DNA of 7,186 nt from Candidatus Schekmanbacteria bacterium GWA2_38_11 (GTDB lineage: Bacteria; Schekmanbacteria; GWA2-38-11): contig MGDB01000046.1 in the NCBI GenBank assembly GCA_001790645.1, positions 814 to 7,999 on the forward strand, read 5' to 3'. The notes below the pieces were generated by a model that worked only from the letters and a program-made list of their open reading frames with translations, did no database searches and had not been told where the DNA came from. Positions 1 to 6,004 of this stretch are shown one piece after another (the first letter of the stretch is position 1; every line of letters starts with the position of its first letter). The translations under genes were made by a program, and so were the position numbers.

Positions 1-480
1 GCGCACTCCCTGTAAGGCGATGCTCCCCAGGACCGTGAAGGCCGCCTCTTCATCCGTCACCCCGTCCGGTATCTTGGAACACAGGTTCCGGGACACACAG
101 ACCATCTCCGCATGCTGACCGTTGCTCGCCACCCGATCGCCTGGCTGCAGATCCCTGATCCCCGTTCCTACCTTCAGAACCACCCCCGCATTGCAGTACC
201 CCAGCGGCATCGGTTCATCCAACTTGTTGAAGACGGCCTCCACCGTGGGCAGCAAACCGTCCGTTCGGATCTTGTCCAGCACCTGTTTTACCTTCTCAGG
301 CTGCGTCCTGGCCTTCTCGATCCACCCCGCCTTGCCAAAATCGATCAGCATCCGCTCCGTGCCTGCTGACACAAGCGAGCGTGATGAACGAATCAGGAGC
401 TGCCCGCGCCCGACGGCAGGCGCCGGCACATCCACAAGTTCCGTGGTACCGGTTTTAAGGTTTTGCAGGATCTGCTTCAT
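1..480 (-). CDS. Zinc-binding dehydrogenase-like oxidoreductase, probably bi-domain type (N-terminal part)
   Basis: This frame opens with ATG at 480 and stays open for 160 codons to the window edge, so only the N-terminal part is visible. It resembles the N-terminal catalytic domain of medium-chain dehydrogenases: a PLGYCNAGVVLKVG stretch (residues 92-105) followed by LQPGDRV (111-117) and KIPDGVTDEEAAF (136-148), which is the usual order GHExxGxVxxVG, PGDRV, xxPDxxxxxxAA. The region expected to carry the catalytic zinc Cys reads SLVSAGTER (35-43), with no Cys. That is a feature of the polysaccharide-locus proteins that join such a domain to a C-terminal Gfo/Idh/MocA NAD-binding domain; the second domain is outside the window and is inferred. 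The gene starts 8 bp after the hisF-like stop with no clear ribosome site, suggesting translation coupled to the amidotransferase operon. It is the most GC-rich gene here. The likely role is oxidation or reduction of a sugar or sugar-linked group; the substrate is unknown. Confidence 0.8.
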   Translation of the reverse strand, partial: MKQILQNLKTGTTELVDVPAPAVGRGQLLIRSSRSLVSAGTERMLIDFGKAGWIEKARTQPEKVKQVLDKIRTDGLLPTVEAVFNKLDEPMPLGYCNAGVVLKVGTGIRDLQPGDRVASNGQHAEMVCVSRNLCSKIPDGVTDEEAAFTVLGSIALQGVR

Positions 481-488
481 AAGTTTTA

Positions 489-1271
489 TCAGTGATTCTG
501 ATGACCGTGGATGACAAGCGCATCTTTTTCAGCGCGGCTTGGGTAGTTGATCAATACAGCTCTGTAAATCCCTTTGAACACGAACAAACTTCCGGCAGCT
601 GCGCCAATGATGCCGAATGCATGAATCAACGCCGCAATATCTTTCAGTGACCCAGCGCCGCCCAGTACAGTGATTGGCACGCTGATAGCCTCTCGGATTT
701 CATGGACCAGTCCAAAATCATAGCCCTTCATGACACCATCACAATCGATGGAGTTAATGACAACCTCGCCCGCGCCAAGATTCTCCACTTGCTTAGCGAA
801 ATCTACGGGAGACATTCCCGTCGGTTTGCTCGCGTTATGGGTCCACACCTCGTACTTGCTACCCCGTCCGGTCTTTTTCACATCCATAACCACGACGATA
901 CTCTGTGACCCAACGACCTTCGCTGCCTGTGCGACAATTCCAAGGTTGCCGACAGCGGCCGAACTCATGGCAACCTTCTCGACACCCAAGCTGATGATTC
1001 TCTCCACCTGTTCCATAGACTTCACGCCGCCCCCATAACAAAGCGGCATCCGGCATTCGGCAGCCAGATTTCGGATCATTCCGTAATCCGGCTCTCTGTT
1101 TTGCGCGGTGGCGTCAATGTCCAACACAATCATTTCATCGACTTCTTTCTCGTTGAAAATCTTGACCGCATTGATTGGATCACCCACATACTTCGGGTGG
1201 GTAAAGTTGACGGTTTTGACCAATCCACCGTTTTTTACCAGCAGACAGGGAATGATTCTGGGGCGCAGCAT
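489..1271 (-). CDS. hisF: HisF-like (beta/alpha)8-barrel subunit of a sugar amidotransferase module (HisF2/WbuZ type)
   Basis: This is a full-length 260-residue HisF-family barrel. It has RIIPCLLVKNGGLVKT at 5-20, the first phosphate-loop GGG at 80-82, VVVMDVKK at 126-133, SIDCDG at 174-179 and the second phosphate-region motif LGGAGS at 203-208. Compared with Thermotoga maritima HisF, the ammonia-gate residues Arg5, Glu46, Lys99 and Glu167 (here Glu169) are all kept, and so is Asp130. The catalytic Asp11 is replaced by Leu11 (CLDVKDG becomes CLLVKNG). The expected reading is a protein that still docks HisH and channels ammonia but no longer makes imidazole glycerol phosphate. It starts 1 bp after the hisH-like stop and follows the N-acetyl sugar amidotransferase, the arrangement known from wbpG-hisH2-hisF2 in Pseudomonas aeruginosa O-antigen loci. 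No other histidine gene is present. Automatic annotation would call it hisF, but a role in sugar amidination is more likely. Confidence 0.9.
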   Translation of the reverse strand: MLRPRIIPCLLVKNGGLVKTVNFTHPKYVGDPINAVKIFNEKEVDEMIVLDIDATAQNREPDYGMIRNLAAECRMPLCYGGGVKSMEQVERIISLGVEKVAMSSAAVGNLGIVAQAAKVVGSQSIVVVMDVKKTGRGSKYEVWTHNASKPTGMSPVDFAKQVENLGAGEVVINSIDCDGVMKGYDFGLVHEIREAISVPITVLGGAGSLKDIAALIHAFGIIGAAAGSLFVFKGIYRAVLINYPSRAEKDALVIHGHQNH

Positions 1272-1272
1272 T

Positions 1273-1887
1273 TTAAAGATCAGCGAAGTTTTTTAAAAGT
1301 TGAATGCCCCATTGATGACTTTTTTCAGGATGGAATTGGACACCGTAGATATTCTTTTTATTAACCGCGCTGGCGTATTGAATACCATACTCAGTCGTGG
1401 CGATCATGTCTTTTGGGTTATTGCATTGAAAGTAATACGAATGCAGAAAATAAAATCGTGAATCATCGCTAATATTTACCAGCATCGGATTGTCATTGTT
1501 TGGATGAATCGTATTCCAGCCCATGTGCGGCAATTGCGTTTTTGACTTCAAAAAAGAAGCGTCAAATCTTTTTACAGTTGCATCAAGCCATCCAAGGCCG
1601 GGGGATACGCCCTCGTCACTGGATTTCGCCAAAATCTGCATACCAATACAAATTCCGATAACAGGTAATTGATGCTCCAACACCAGTTTGTCAAGTGTTT
1701 CGCGCATACCGGATTTATTTAACTGGCTCATCGCAAAATCAAACGCACCCACCCCGGGTAAAATAATTTTTGTTGCGTCTTTCAGGTCATCATTTGTTTT
1801 TGCGATTGAAACAAGGATATTCAATCTTTCGTAAACATTTGCAAATGCCCTGATATTGCCTAGACCATAATCAATTATAGTTATCAT
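1273..1887 (-). CDS. hisH: HisH-like class I glutamine amidotransferase (glutaminase subunit, HisH2/WbuY type)
   Basis: This 204-residue protein has the normal HisH length. It opens with ITIIDYGLGNI (2-12), has the oxyanion-strand motif LPGVGAF (43-49), the nucleophile elbow GICIGMQ (78-84) with catalytic Cys80, and the YGVQFHPEKS motif (181-190) with His186 and Glu188, so the Cys-His-Glu triad is complete. It should hydrolyse glutamine to glutamate and pass ammonia to the HisF-like partner encoded 1 bp downstream. Its ATG overlaps the stop of the sugar amidotransferase by 4 bp (ATGA at 1884-1887), a sign of translational coupling and equal dosage. In this setting the ammonia most likely feeds acetamidino-sugar synthesis rather than histidine or purine synthesis. 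A true histidine-pathway HisH cannot be excluded from this protein alone, but the neighbours argue against it. Confidence 0.92.
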   Translation of the reverse strand: MITIIDYGLGNIRAFANVYERLNILVSIAKTNDDLKDATKIILPGVGAFDFAMSQLNKSGMRETLDKLVLEHQLPVIGICIGMQILAKSSDEGVSPGLGWLDATVKRFDASFLKSKTQLPHMGWNTIHPNNDNPMLVNISDDSRFYFLHSYYFQCNNPKDMIATTEYGIQYASAVNKKNIYGVQFHPEKSHQWGIQLLKNFADL

Positions 1888-3023
1888 CTTTTTATTGATC
1901 TTTCGACACCAATTGCCTTTAAGATTTTGGCTCCCAACATAAACATTCTTGCCTGATTTTTGTAATCTTTATAGGTTTTGTTTGGTGCATTCAAATAGGA
2001 GCGTAACTCTTCTTCAGAGATGTTAAGTTTTGTTGCAATGTATTTAAACTCATCAGCAATCGTTTCAGGGTCATAAGCCGGAACCTTTAACCTCTCGATG
2101 GCTTCGTCCCGAGTCATTTGCCCTGTAATTATCAGGCTTGAGTACTGCGTCTTCCGTGTGTCATAACCGAATTTCACCGGCAGCCAGTATCCTTCATAGA
2201 ATTTTGTAAACCTTGATTCAAAATGTTTCTGCGGGTATTCCTTCCAACCGTACGTTTCCGATAACAATTTAACCGCGTCTTTTTTTATGTACGGAAAGTA
2301 ATTCATTGGTTTTACTACTTTTATCCGTTTGATATACCTCAGGTAAACCTTATGCCTTAATATTGAGCTAAAGGGATAACTTTTCAGGGGAATGGTACCA
2401 AATTGTGAGTGAATATCCATTATGTTATCCATATCGGTACCATAATAACCCCATTCAAAAGGATTACGTACACATTCCGTTGATATGTTGCCACCGTTTA
2501 AAATATACTTAATGTTATATTTATTAGCAAAATTATACAAAGCTGCAATAAAAGCATGATCCTGGGGTAGGTCGATATAAGAAACACCAGATTTAAAATA
2601 AGCCAACTGAAAATCCCGCATCTCGTCCCAATCAATTACTTCCGTGTAAAGGTCAAGCCCAAGTTTTTCTATCAAAACTTCGATGTTGTTGACTGCCAGC
2701 TCCGAATTCCATCCTCCATCAACATGAAAAGCCAACGGACGCAACCCGAACTCTTTAACGGCAATATGTAACATGTAGGAGCTATCCACGCCACCACTGA
2801 TTCCCAAAATACAGTCAAAATCTTTTCCTTTACCACTCTTTTTAATTTTCGCCACAATTGATTCCAACTCAACCCTGCCACGTTCATCCGTATGCCAATT
2901 CGGCTGTACGTTTTTATAAAAATCAATGCAATGATCACAAACACCGTTTTCATCAAATATAATTTTGGAGTCGGTTGTATCCATAACACAATTGGTACAT
3001 ATCTGATAACGTCTATTGCTCAT
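1884..3023 (-). CDS. wbpG: N-acetyl sugar amidotransferase (WbpG/WbuX/PseA family)
   Basis: This 379-residue protein matches the N-acetyl sugar amidotransferase family in length and motif order. A four-cysteine, likely zinc-binding motif sits at the N-terminus (Cys9, Cys12, Cys29, Cys32). It is followed by the PP-loop ATP pyrophosphatase signature SGGVDS at 76-81, embedded in DCILGISGGVDSSYMLHIA. Family members activate an acetamido group on a nucleotide-linked sugar with ATP and replace its oxygen with ammonia, giving an acetamidino group as in O-antigens containing 2-acetamido-3-acetamidino uronic acids or in amidinated nonulosonic acids. Ammonia would come from the HisH/HisF-like pair encoded directly downstream with a 4-bp overlap. 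The start at 3023 has AAGGA 3 nt upstream and GGAGG 12 nt upstream; neither spacing is ideal, but no other start looks better. It is probably the first gene of the four-gene run 3023 to 1. Which sugar is modified cannot be told, because the sugar-forming genes are not in the window. Confidence 0.92.
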   Translation of the reverse strand: MSNRRYQICTNCVMDTTDSKIIFDENGVCDHCIDFYKNVQPNWHTDERGRVELESIVAKIKKSGKGKDFDCILGISGGVDSSYMLHIAVKEFGLRPLAFHVDGGWNSELAVNNIEVLIEKLGLDLYTEVIDWDEMRDFQLAYFKSGVSYIDLPQDHAFIAALYNFANKYNIKYILNGGNISTECVRNPFEWGYYGTDMDNIMDIHSQFGTIPLKSYPFSSILRHKVYLRYIKRIKVVKPMNYFPYIKKDAVKLLSETYGWKEYPQKHFESRFTKFYEGYWLPVKFGYDTRKTQYSSLIITGQMTRDEAIERLKVPAYDPETIADEFKYIATKLNISEEELRSYLNAPNKTYKDYKNQARMFMLGAKILKAIGVERSIKR

Positions 3024-3099
3024 AAGTCCTTGTTGCCTCCTAAATGCCCCGTTTAATAGTTTGGGTGATCTCGTTCATGCTCAGGTCACTACAAAGTAT

Positions 3100-3127
3100 T
3101 TTATAAATTATACGCATGATGACACAA
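3100..3127 (-). promoter_or_regulatory. Possible sigma70-type promoter ahead of the amidotransferase operon
   Basis: In the 123-bp gap upstream of the amidotransferase, the minus strand reads TTGTGT (3122-3127), a 16-bp spacer and TATAAA (3100-3105); an overlapping TATAAT lies at 3107-3112. This could restart transcription for the four downstream genes. The -35 box matches the consensus only at its first three bases, and the gap is AT-rich, so chance matches are expected. Confidence 0.3.
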
Positions 3128-3146
3128 TGGTTTATTTAAAACCTAT

Positions 3147-4157
3147 TCATGATATTCCTACTTCAGCCAAATAACATTTTAGCCTTTCTATTTTATTTTC
3201 CATTCTAAAGTTGTCACTTATCCTCTGATAACCATGCTCTTGAAGTTTCAACCTTAAATTATCATCATTTAATATTTTTTTTATAGCTCTTGCTAATTCT
3301 TCCGGTGAACCGGGAGAAACATAGTAACCACAATCTCCGACAACTTCTCTTACTGCCCCAACATCACATATAATAACACAAGCACCACATCCCATTGCCT
3401 CTGCAGTGGCTAAACCAAAGGTCTCAAAATGAGAAGGCTGGACATAGATTTCACATGCTCTGAGCAAATTTATCTTATCTGTACGACTTATCATTCCTAA
3501 ATAACTAACTTGATTATAAATATTTAACTGTTGAATCATTTCTATTAAATAATCCGCACCATCACCCTCATGTCCAGCCAAATTAAGATGAACTTCAACT
3601 CCCTCATCCTTAAGTAAACGAACAGCATGTAATAATTCAGGAATTCCTTTCCGAATAAGGTTCTTTCTCCCACTCCATGCTATATTAAATAAAATATTTC
3701 TCCTCCGTGTTGATGGGCCTTTCAAATAATCATCGTGAAGAACACAAGGATAATACCTTGTATTACTTAGATTAAAATATTCTGAACAACTTTTCAGTTC
3801 AATCTGATTTATAAAAAGGTTTAAAGTACTTAGACTTGTGGCCTTTCTTATTATAATCCTTTGCCAATAAGGCCTTCTTAAATAATCTATTCCATCAAAT
3901 TCTTTTGGAAAACGAAAATTAAAAGCCCCAGTTATAATGCATGGTTTTTTAAGCATTCGACTCAACAAAACGGGCCACAAGGCATAAGTCCACCACCATA
4001 TGAACATGGCGTCGTAATCAAAGGGAATTTCCCTATATTTATTGCATATAATTACCTGATGACCCAAAGCTCTCAGCGCATCAATATCCTGCTTGTAATA
4101 CTCAAATATTTCGAGATTCGCTTTTTCGTCATGACAAAAAAATATTATTTTAGACAT
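3147..4157 (-). CDS. Family 4 (GT-B) glycosyltransferase
   Basis: This is a 336-residue protein from the ATG at 4157. A reading from TTG at 4169 would add four residues (LNWK), but the ATG fits better and has a weak GGA just upstream. The C-terminal half has the family-4 nucleotide-sugar binding layout: IAWSGRKNLIRKGIPELLHAV (159-179) with the phosphate-contacting Arg169-Lys170, LNLAGHE (191-197), and the EX7E motif Glu245-TFGLATA-Glu253 followed by EAMGCGACVI. The N-terminal acceptor domain includes an aromatic run FIWWWTYALWP (52-62), perhaps a membrane or lipid-carrier contact. It should transfer a sugar from a nucleotide donor to the growing lipid-linked repeat unit on the inner face of the cytoplasmic membrane; donor and linkage are unknown. 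The gene is very AT-rich. It lies between the IS remnant upstream and the amidotransferase operon downstream, and the remnant's recognisable end is about 26 bp upstream of the ATG. Confidence 0.9.
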   Translation of the reverse strand: MSKIIFFCHDEKANLEIFEYYKQDIDALRALGHQVIICNKYREIPFDYDAMFIWWWTYALWPVLLSRMLKKPCIITGAFNFRFPKEFDGIDYLRRPYWQRIIIRKATSLSTLNLFINQIELKSCSEYFNLSNTRYYPCVLHDDYLKGPSTRRRNILFNIAWSGRKNLIRKGIPELLHAVRLLKDEGVEVHLNLAGHEGDGADYLIEMIQQLNIYNQVSYLGMISRTDKINLLRACEIYVQPSHFETFGLATAEAMGCGACVIICDVGAVREVVGDCGYYVSPGSPEELARAIKKILNDDNLRLKLQEHGYQRISDNFRMENKIERLKCYLAEVGIS

Positions 4158-4277
4158 TTTCCAATTCAATTTTTCATGTTTAACAGGCCGTTGAAAAACA
4201 AAGATGACAGACCACGGTTTTCTTCATAATCGCCGTCGATCGGCCTCCCTGGGCATCTCTCGGCCCGGGTTGTTCAC

Positions 4278-4475
4278 TCACTCCGCGTCGTCATTCCCTT
4301 CGTTCTGCTCCTGGCCATCATCTTCGGCTGGTGCATCGTCGTTATCCCGTACCCAGTCCAAGGTTTCTCATTTGGACCAGATTGTACGCCGCCGCAATGA
4401 TGCAGAAGTGCCAGGGACTTTCTCTTGACCGATGTATCGCGCTTTCCGGAAGACCCCCAGCGTCTTCTTCCTGAA
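4278..4475 (-). pseudogene. C-terminal fragment of an IS5-like DDE transposase, frameshifted
   Basis: Three minus-strand frames, read in order, give a typical DDE transposase tail. FRKKTLGVFRKARYIGQEKV lies at about 4475-4416. After a shift near 4411-4415 comes HFCIIAAAYNLVQMRNL (about 4410-4360). The pattern R-K-x-R-Y-x-G followed by AAYNLVxMRNL is the hallmark of the C-terminal end of IS5/IS1182-like transposases. In the second frame it ends at TAA 4342-4344. A further one-base shift near 4361-4365 would continue through a strongly acidic Asp/Glu/Asn-rich tail to TGA at 4278-4280; that last part may be chance. The catalytic residues are absent, so the fragment cannot be active. Confidence 0.6.
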
Positions 4476-4490
4476 GTTTGATGTTATAAC

Positions 4491-4500
4491 GGCGCGCGCC
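4491..4500. repeat. Perfect 10-bp palindrome GGCGCGCGCC
   Basis: A self-complementary GGCGCGCGCC is directly preceded on the plus strand by a second palindrome, GTTATAAC (4483-4490). Both lie inside the IS-remnant block. No function is assigned. Confidence 0.6.
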
Positions 4501-4544
4501 TCTCTGCTGCGGAGGAGAGTACACTGCAGCGTAGAGGGAGTTCA

Positions 4545-4562
4545 CTGCGGATGGAGCCGCAG
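4545..4562. repeat. GC-rich hairpin: 6-bp stem, 6-nt loop
   Basis: CTGCGG (4545-4550) and CCGCAG (4557-4562) are perfect inverted copies around the loop ATGGAG. No T-run follows on either strand, so it is not a standard intrinsic terminator. It lies in the unexplained part of the remnant block. Confidence 0.6.
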
Positions 4563-4643
4563 AAGGGAGGCGCACATCGCGTTTGAATCGCACAAGCGCT
4601 ACATGCAGGCCTCCACTTCGTGGACGATCTAGAGGGCGGAGAG

Positions 4644-4685
4644 GGTGGAACTCCAGCCGGGAGCCATCGGAAGATGAGTTCCACC
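4644..4685. repeat. Perfect 10-bp inverted repeat around a 22-nt spacer
   Basis: GGTGGAACTC (4644-4653) is matched exactly in inverse by GAGTTCCACC (4676-4685). The spacer is GC-rich, and AT-rich sequence begins just past the right arm. It marks the right edge of the GC-rich block. It could be a hairpin, an element end or a protein site. Neither strand has a T-run directly after it. Confidence 0.7.
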
Positions 4686-4786
4686 TGCGATTTCTACTTG
4701 TATAGCAAGGCAATACCAGATTATATTTCTGACAGTATTTAAATAATAATATATGATGGTAAGTCACTATTTTAGAAAGATTTATT

Positions 4787-5944
4787 TCAAATTATTTTTT
4801 CAATTAAACTAACATACATATTTCGTAATTCAAGAATTAAATTTTCCCATCTAAAATTCCGCGCCCTGAGTTTGGAATGATATTTTAATTGTTCTCGCAG
4901 GTATTTATCCTCAAGTACTTTGATAATTGTAAAAGCAAGGTGTTTTGGCTCAGCACGTTCAAAATACTGAGCTGCAGATCCTGCAATTTCAGGCAATGAA
5001 CCGTTGTCCGAACAGACAACTGGTGCGCCGCAAGCCATCGCCTCAGCTACCGGCAGACCAAAACCTTCCATTGAGGAAGGGAACACAAATACAGAACACA
5101 TATTTAATAGTTCCTTAAGTTCTTCCTCCTTAGCAAAACCAAATATTTTAACAGATTCAAAAAGGTTTAAAGTGATAATTTTATCCTCTATTATTTTAGT
5201 TATATTTCCAGCTAAAACCAGTTTAATGTCAATTCTATTTCTAATAATACTAAAAGCATCCAACAACAATTTCACATTCTTCCGTTGCCCATAACCTCCA
5301 TAATAAAATATAAAATCCCCATTAAATCCAAGTTTCCGACAACAACTTGCAGCAGATTCTTTATTCACAGGGGAAAAAAAGCACTCGGAAATCCCGATCC
5401 ATATTTTTACTATTTTACAGGGATCAATACCCAAATATTTGACAAGTTCTTGTTTGGAAAAGTCCGATATAGTAATTATTGCATCTGCATTATTTGCTCC
5501 TTTCTTCAATAAATATTTATCTCTTGCCTTTGCTAAATAACTCCTGTGATCATGCGGCGTAAAGACTATTGCATCAAGAAAAGTAGGAACTATAACAAAA
5601 GGAGTTGCTCGAACTGGAATTATATAATCAGGCTGATGATAAAGATGTGCTCCCATACTAATAAGTTTCTGCGGCAAAATGATCTGAGTAAAATAGTCCC
5701 TCAGTATCCAGTTTCTCAACCCACCTCCTCGACCAATAGAGGTATTAATAAATTCAGAATTTTCAGGAAATGCTATATGGGAACTATCCAAAGTTGAATC
5801 AATGATAAAAATAAAATCAAAATCCTCAACCAATACTGAAAAATTTTTTATTATATTTAGGCTATAGGTAGCTACTCCCGTAATATTCCTATTGTTTCCT
5901 TGTGCAGGTCTTGCGTCAAACGCAATTTTGTAAGATTTTCGCAT
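4787..5944 (-). CDS. Family 4 (GT-B) glycosyltransferase, mannosyltransferase-like
   Basis: This 385-residue protein starts at ATG 5944. The N-terminal domain begins KIAFDARPAQGNNRNITGVATYSLNII (6-32), with the glycine-rich acceptor-side loop of family 4. The linker region ADAIITISDFSKQEL (153-167) is typical of the family. The donor domain has FYYGGYGQRKNVKLLLDAF (213-231) with Arg221-Lys222 and the EX7E motif Glu293-GFGLPVA-Glu301, followed by EAMACGAPVVCSDNGSLPEI. The overall pattern is closest to mannosyl- or related transferases of O-antigen loci, but the donor sugar cannot be fixed from motifs. It should act at the cytoplasmic membrane on a lipid-linked intermediate. It lies 59 bp after the family-2 transferase with no strong ribosome site, and the GC-rich IS remnant follows it. 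Its very low GC content matches the genes on its right. Confidence 0.92.
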   Translation of the reverse strand: MRKSYKIAFDARPAQGNNRNITGVATYSLNIIKNFSVLVEDFDFIFIIDSTLDSSHIAFPENSEFINTSIGRGGGLRNWILRDYFTQIILPQKLISMGAHLYHQPDYIIPVRATPFVIVPTFLDAIVFTPHDHRSYLAKARDKYLLKKGANNADAIITISDFSKQELVKYLGIDPCKIVKIWIGISECFFSPVNKESAASCCRKLGFNGDFIFYYGGYGQRKNVKLLLDAFSIIRNRIDIKLVLAGNITKIIEDKIITLNLFESVKIFGFAKEEELKELLNMCSVFVFPSSMEGFGLPVAEAMACGAPVVCSDNGSLPEIAGSAAQYFERAEPKHLAFTIIKVLEDKYLREQLKYHSKLRARNFRWENLILELRNMYVSLIEKII

Positions 5945-5955
5945 TTGATTTAGTA

Positions 5956-5991
5956 GGTGATTTTTATACCTTCTACGAGGTTTCCCTCACC
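5956..5991 (-). other. Small structured spacer with a GAAA-loop hairpin
   Basis: The spacer between the family-2 and family-4 transferases contains, on the minus (transcribed) strand, GAGG-GAAA-CCTC (5988-5977), a 4-bp stem with a GNRA tetraloop. An outer pairing GGTGA (5991-5987) with TCACC (5960-5956) overlaps it, so the two folds exclude each other. The patch is more GC-rich than its surroundings. It may be a small RNA structure near the next start codon, a decayed repeat, or chance. Confidence 0.3.
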
Positions 5992-6004
5992 GGGGTAACG
6001 TTAG

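Larger units (their letters stand above)
4184..4690 (-). mobile_element. Degenerate IS5-like insertion-sequence remnant, one end recognisable
   Basis: This block is much richer in GC than the glycosyltransferase genes on both sides (37 of 60 bases in 4501-4560 against 14 of 60 in 4801-4860). Its left edge carries CAGGCCGTTGAAAAA (4184-4198), which looks like a terminal inverted repeat of IS5/IS1182-like elements. Reading inward from it on the minus strand is the end of a transposase in broken frames. No matching inverted copy is visible on the right side up to 4786, so that end has been lost or has decayed past recognition, and no target duplication can be defined. The right limit, about 4690, is set only by the drop in GC. 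Residues coded in 4500-4690 do not resemble anything I can name; that part holds several inverted repeats and could be a different fragment. Confidence 0.55.

Noticed and set aside
112..514. Plus-strand open frames opposite the oxidoreductase
   Set aside because: The minus strand carries clear dehydrogenase motifs; the plus frames are shadows in GC-rich sequence.
489..1887. HisH and HisF as part of a histidine biosynthesis operon
   Set aside because: No other his gene is present, the pair follows a sugar amidotransferase, and HisF lacks Asp11.
3128..3142. GGTTT/AAACC inverted repeat just after the family-4 glycosyltransferase as a terminator
   Set aside because: The stem is only five AT-rich pairs and no T-run follows on the minus strand.
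4158..4169. TTG at 4169 as the start of the family-4 glycosyltransferase
   Set aside because: The in-frame ATG at 4157 is a better start, and the family N-terminus begins at SKIIFFCHD.
4204..4632. Plus-strand open frames in the GC-rich block
   Set aside because: They are low-complexity Ser/Arg-rich frames antisense to the transposase remnant and have no ribosome site or family motif.
4342..4767. A 141-codon minus-strand frame as one real gene
   Set aside because: Only its C-terminal part resembles anything (a transposase tail), it crosses a composition change, and the upstream part has no recognisable pattern.
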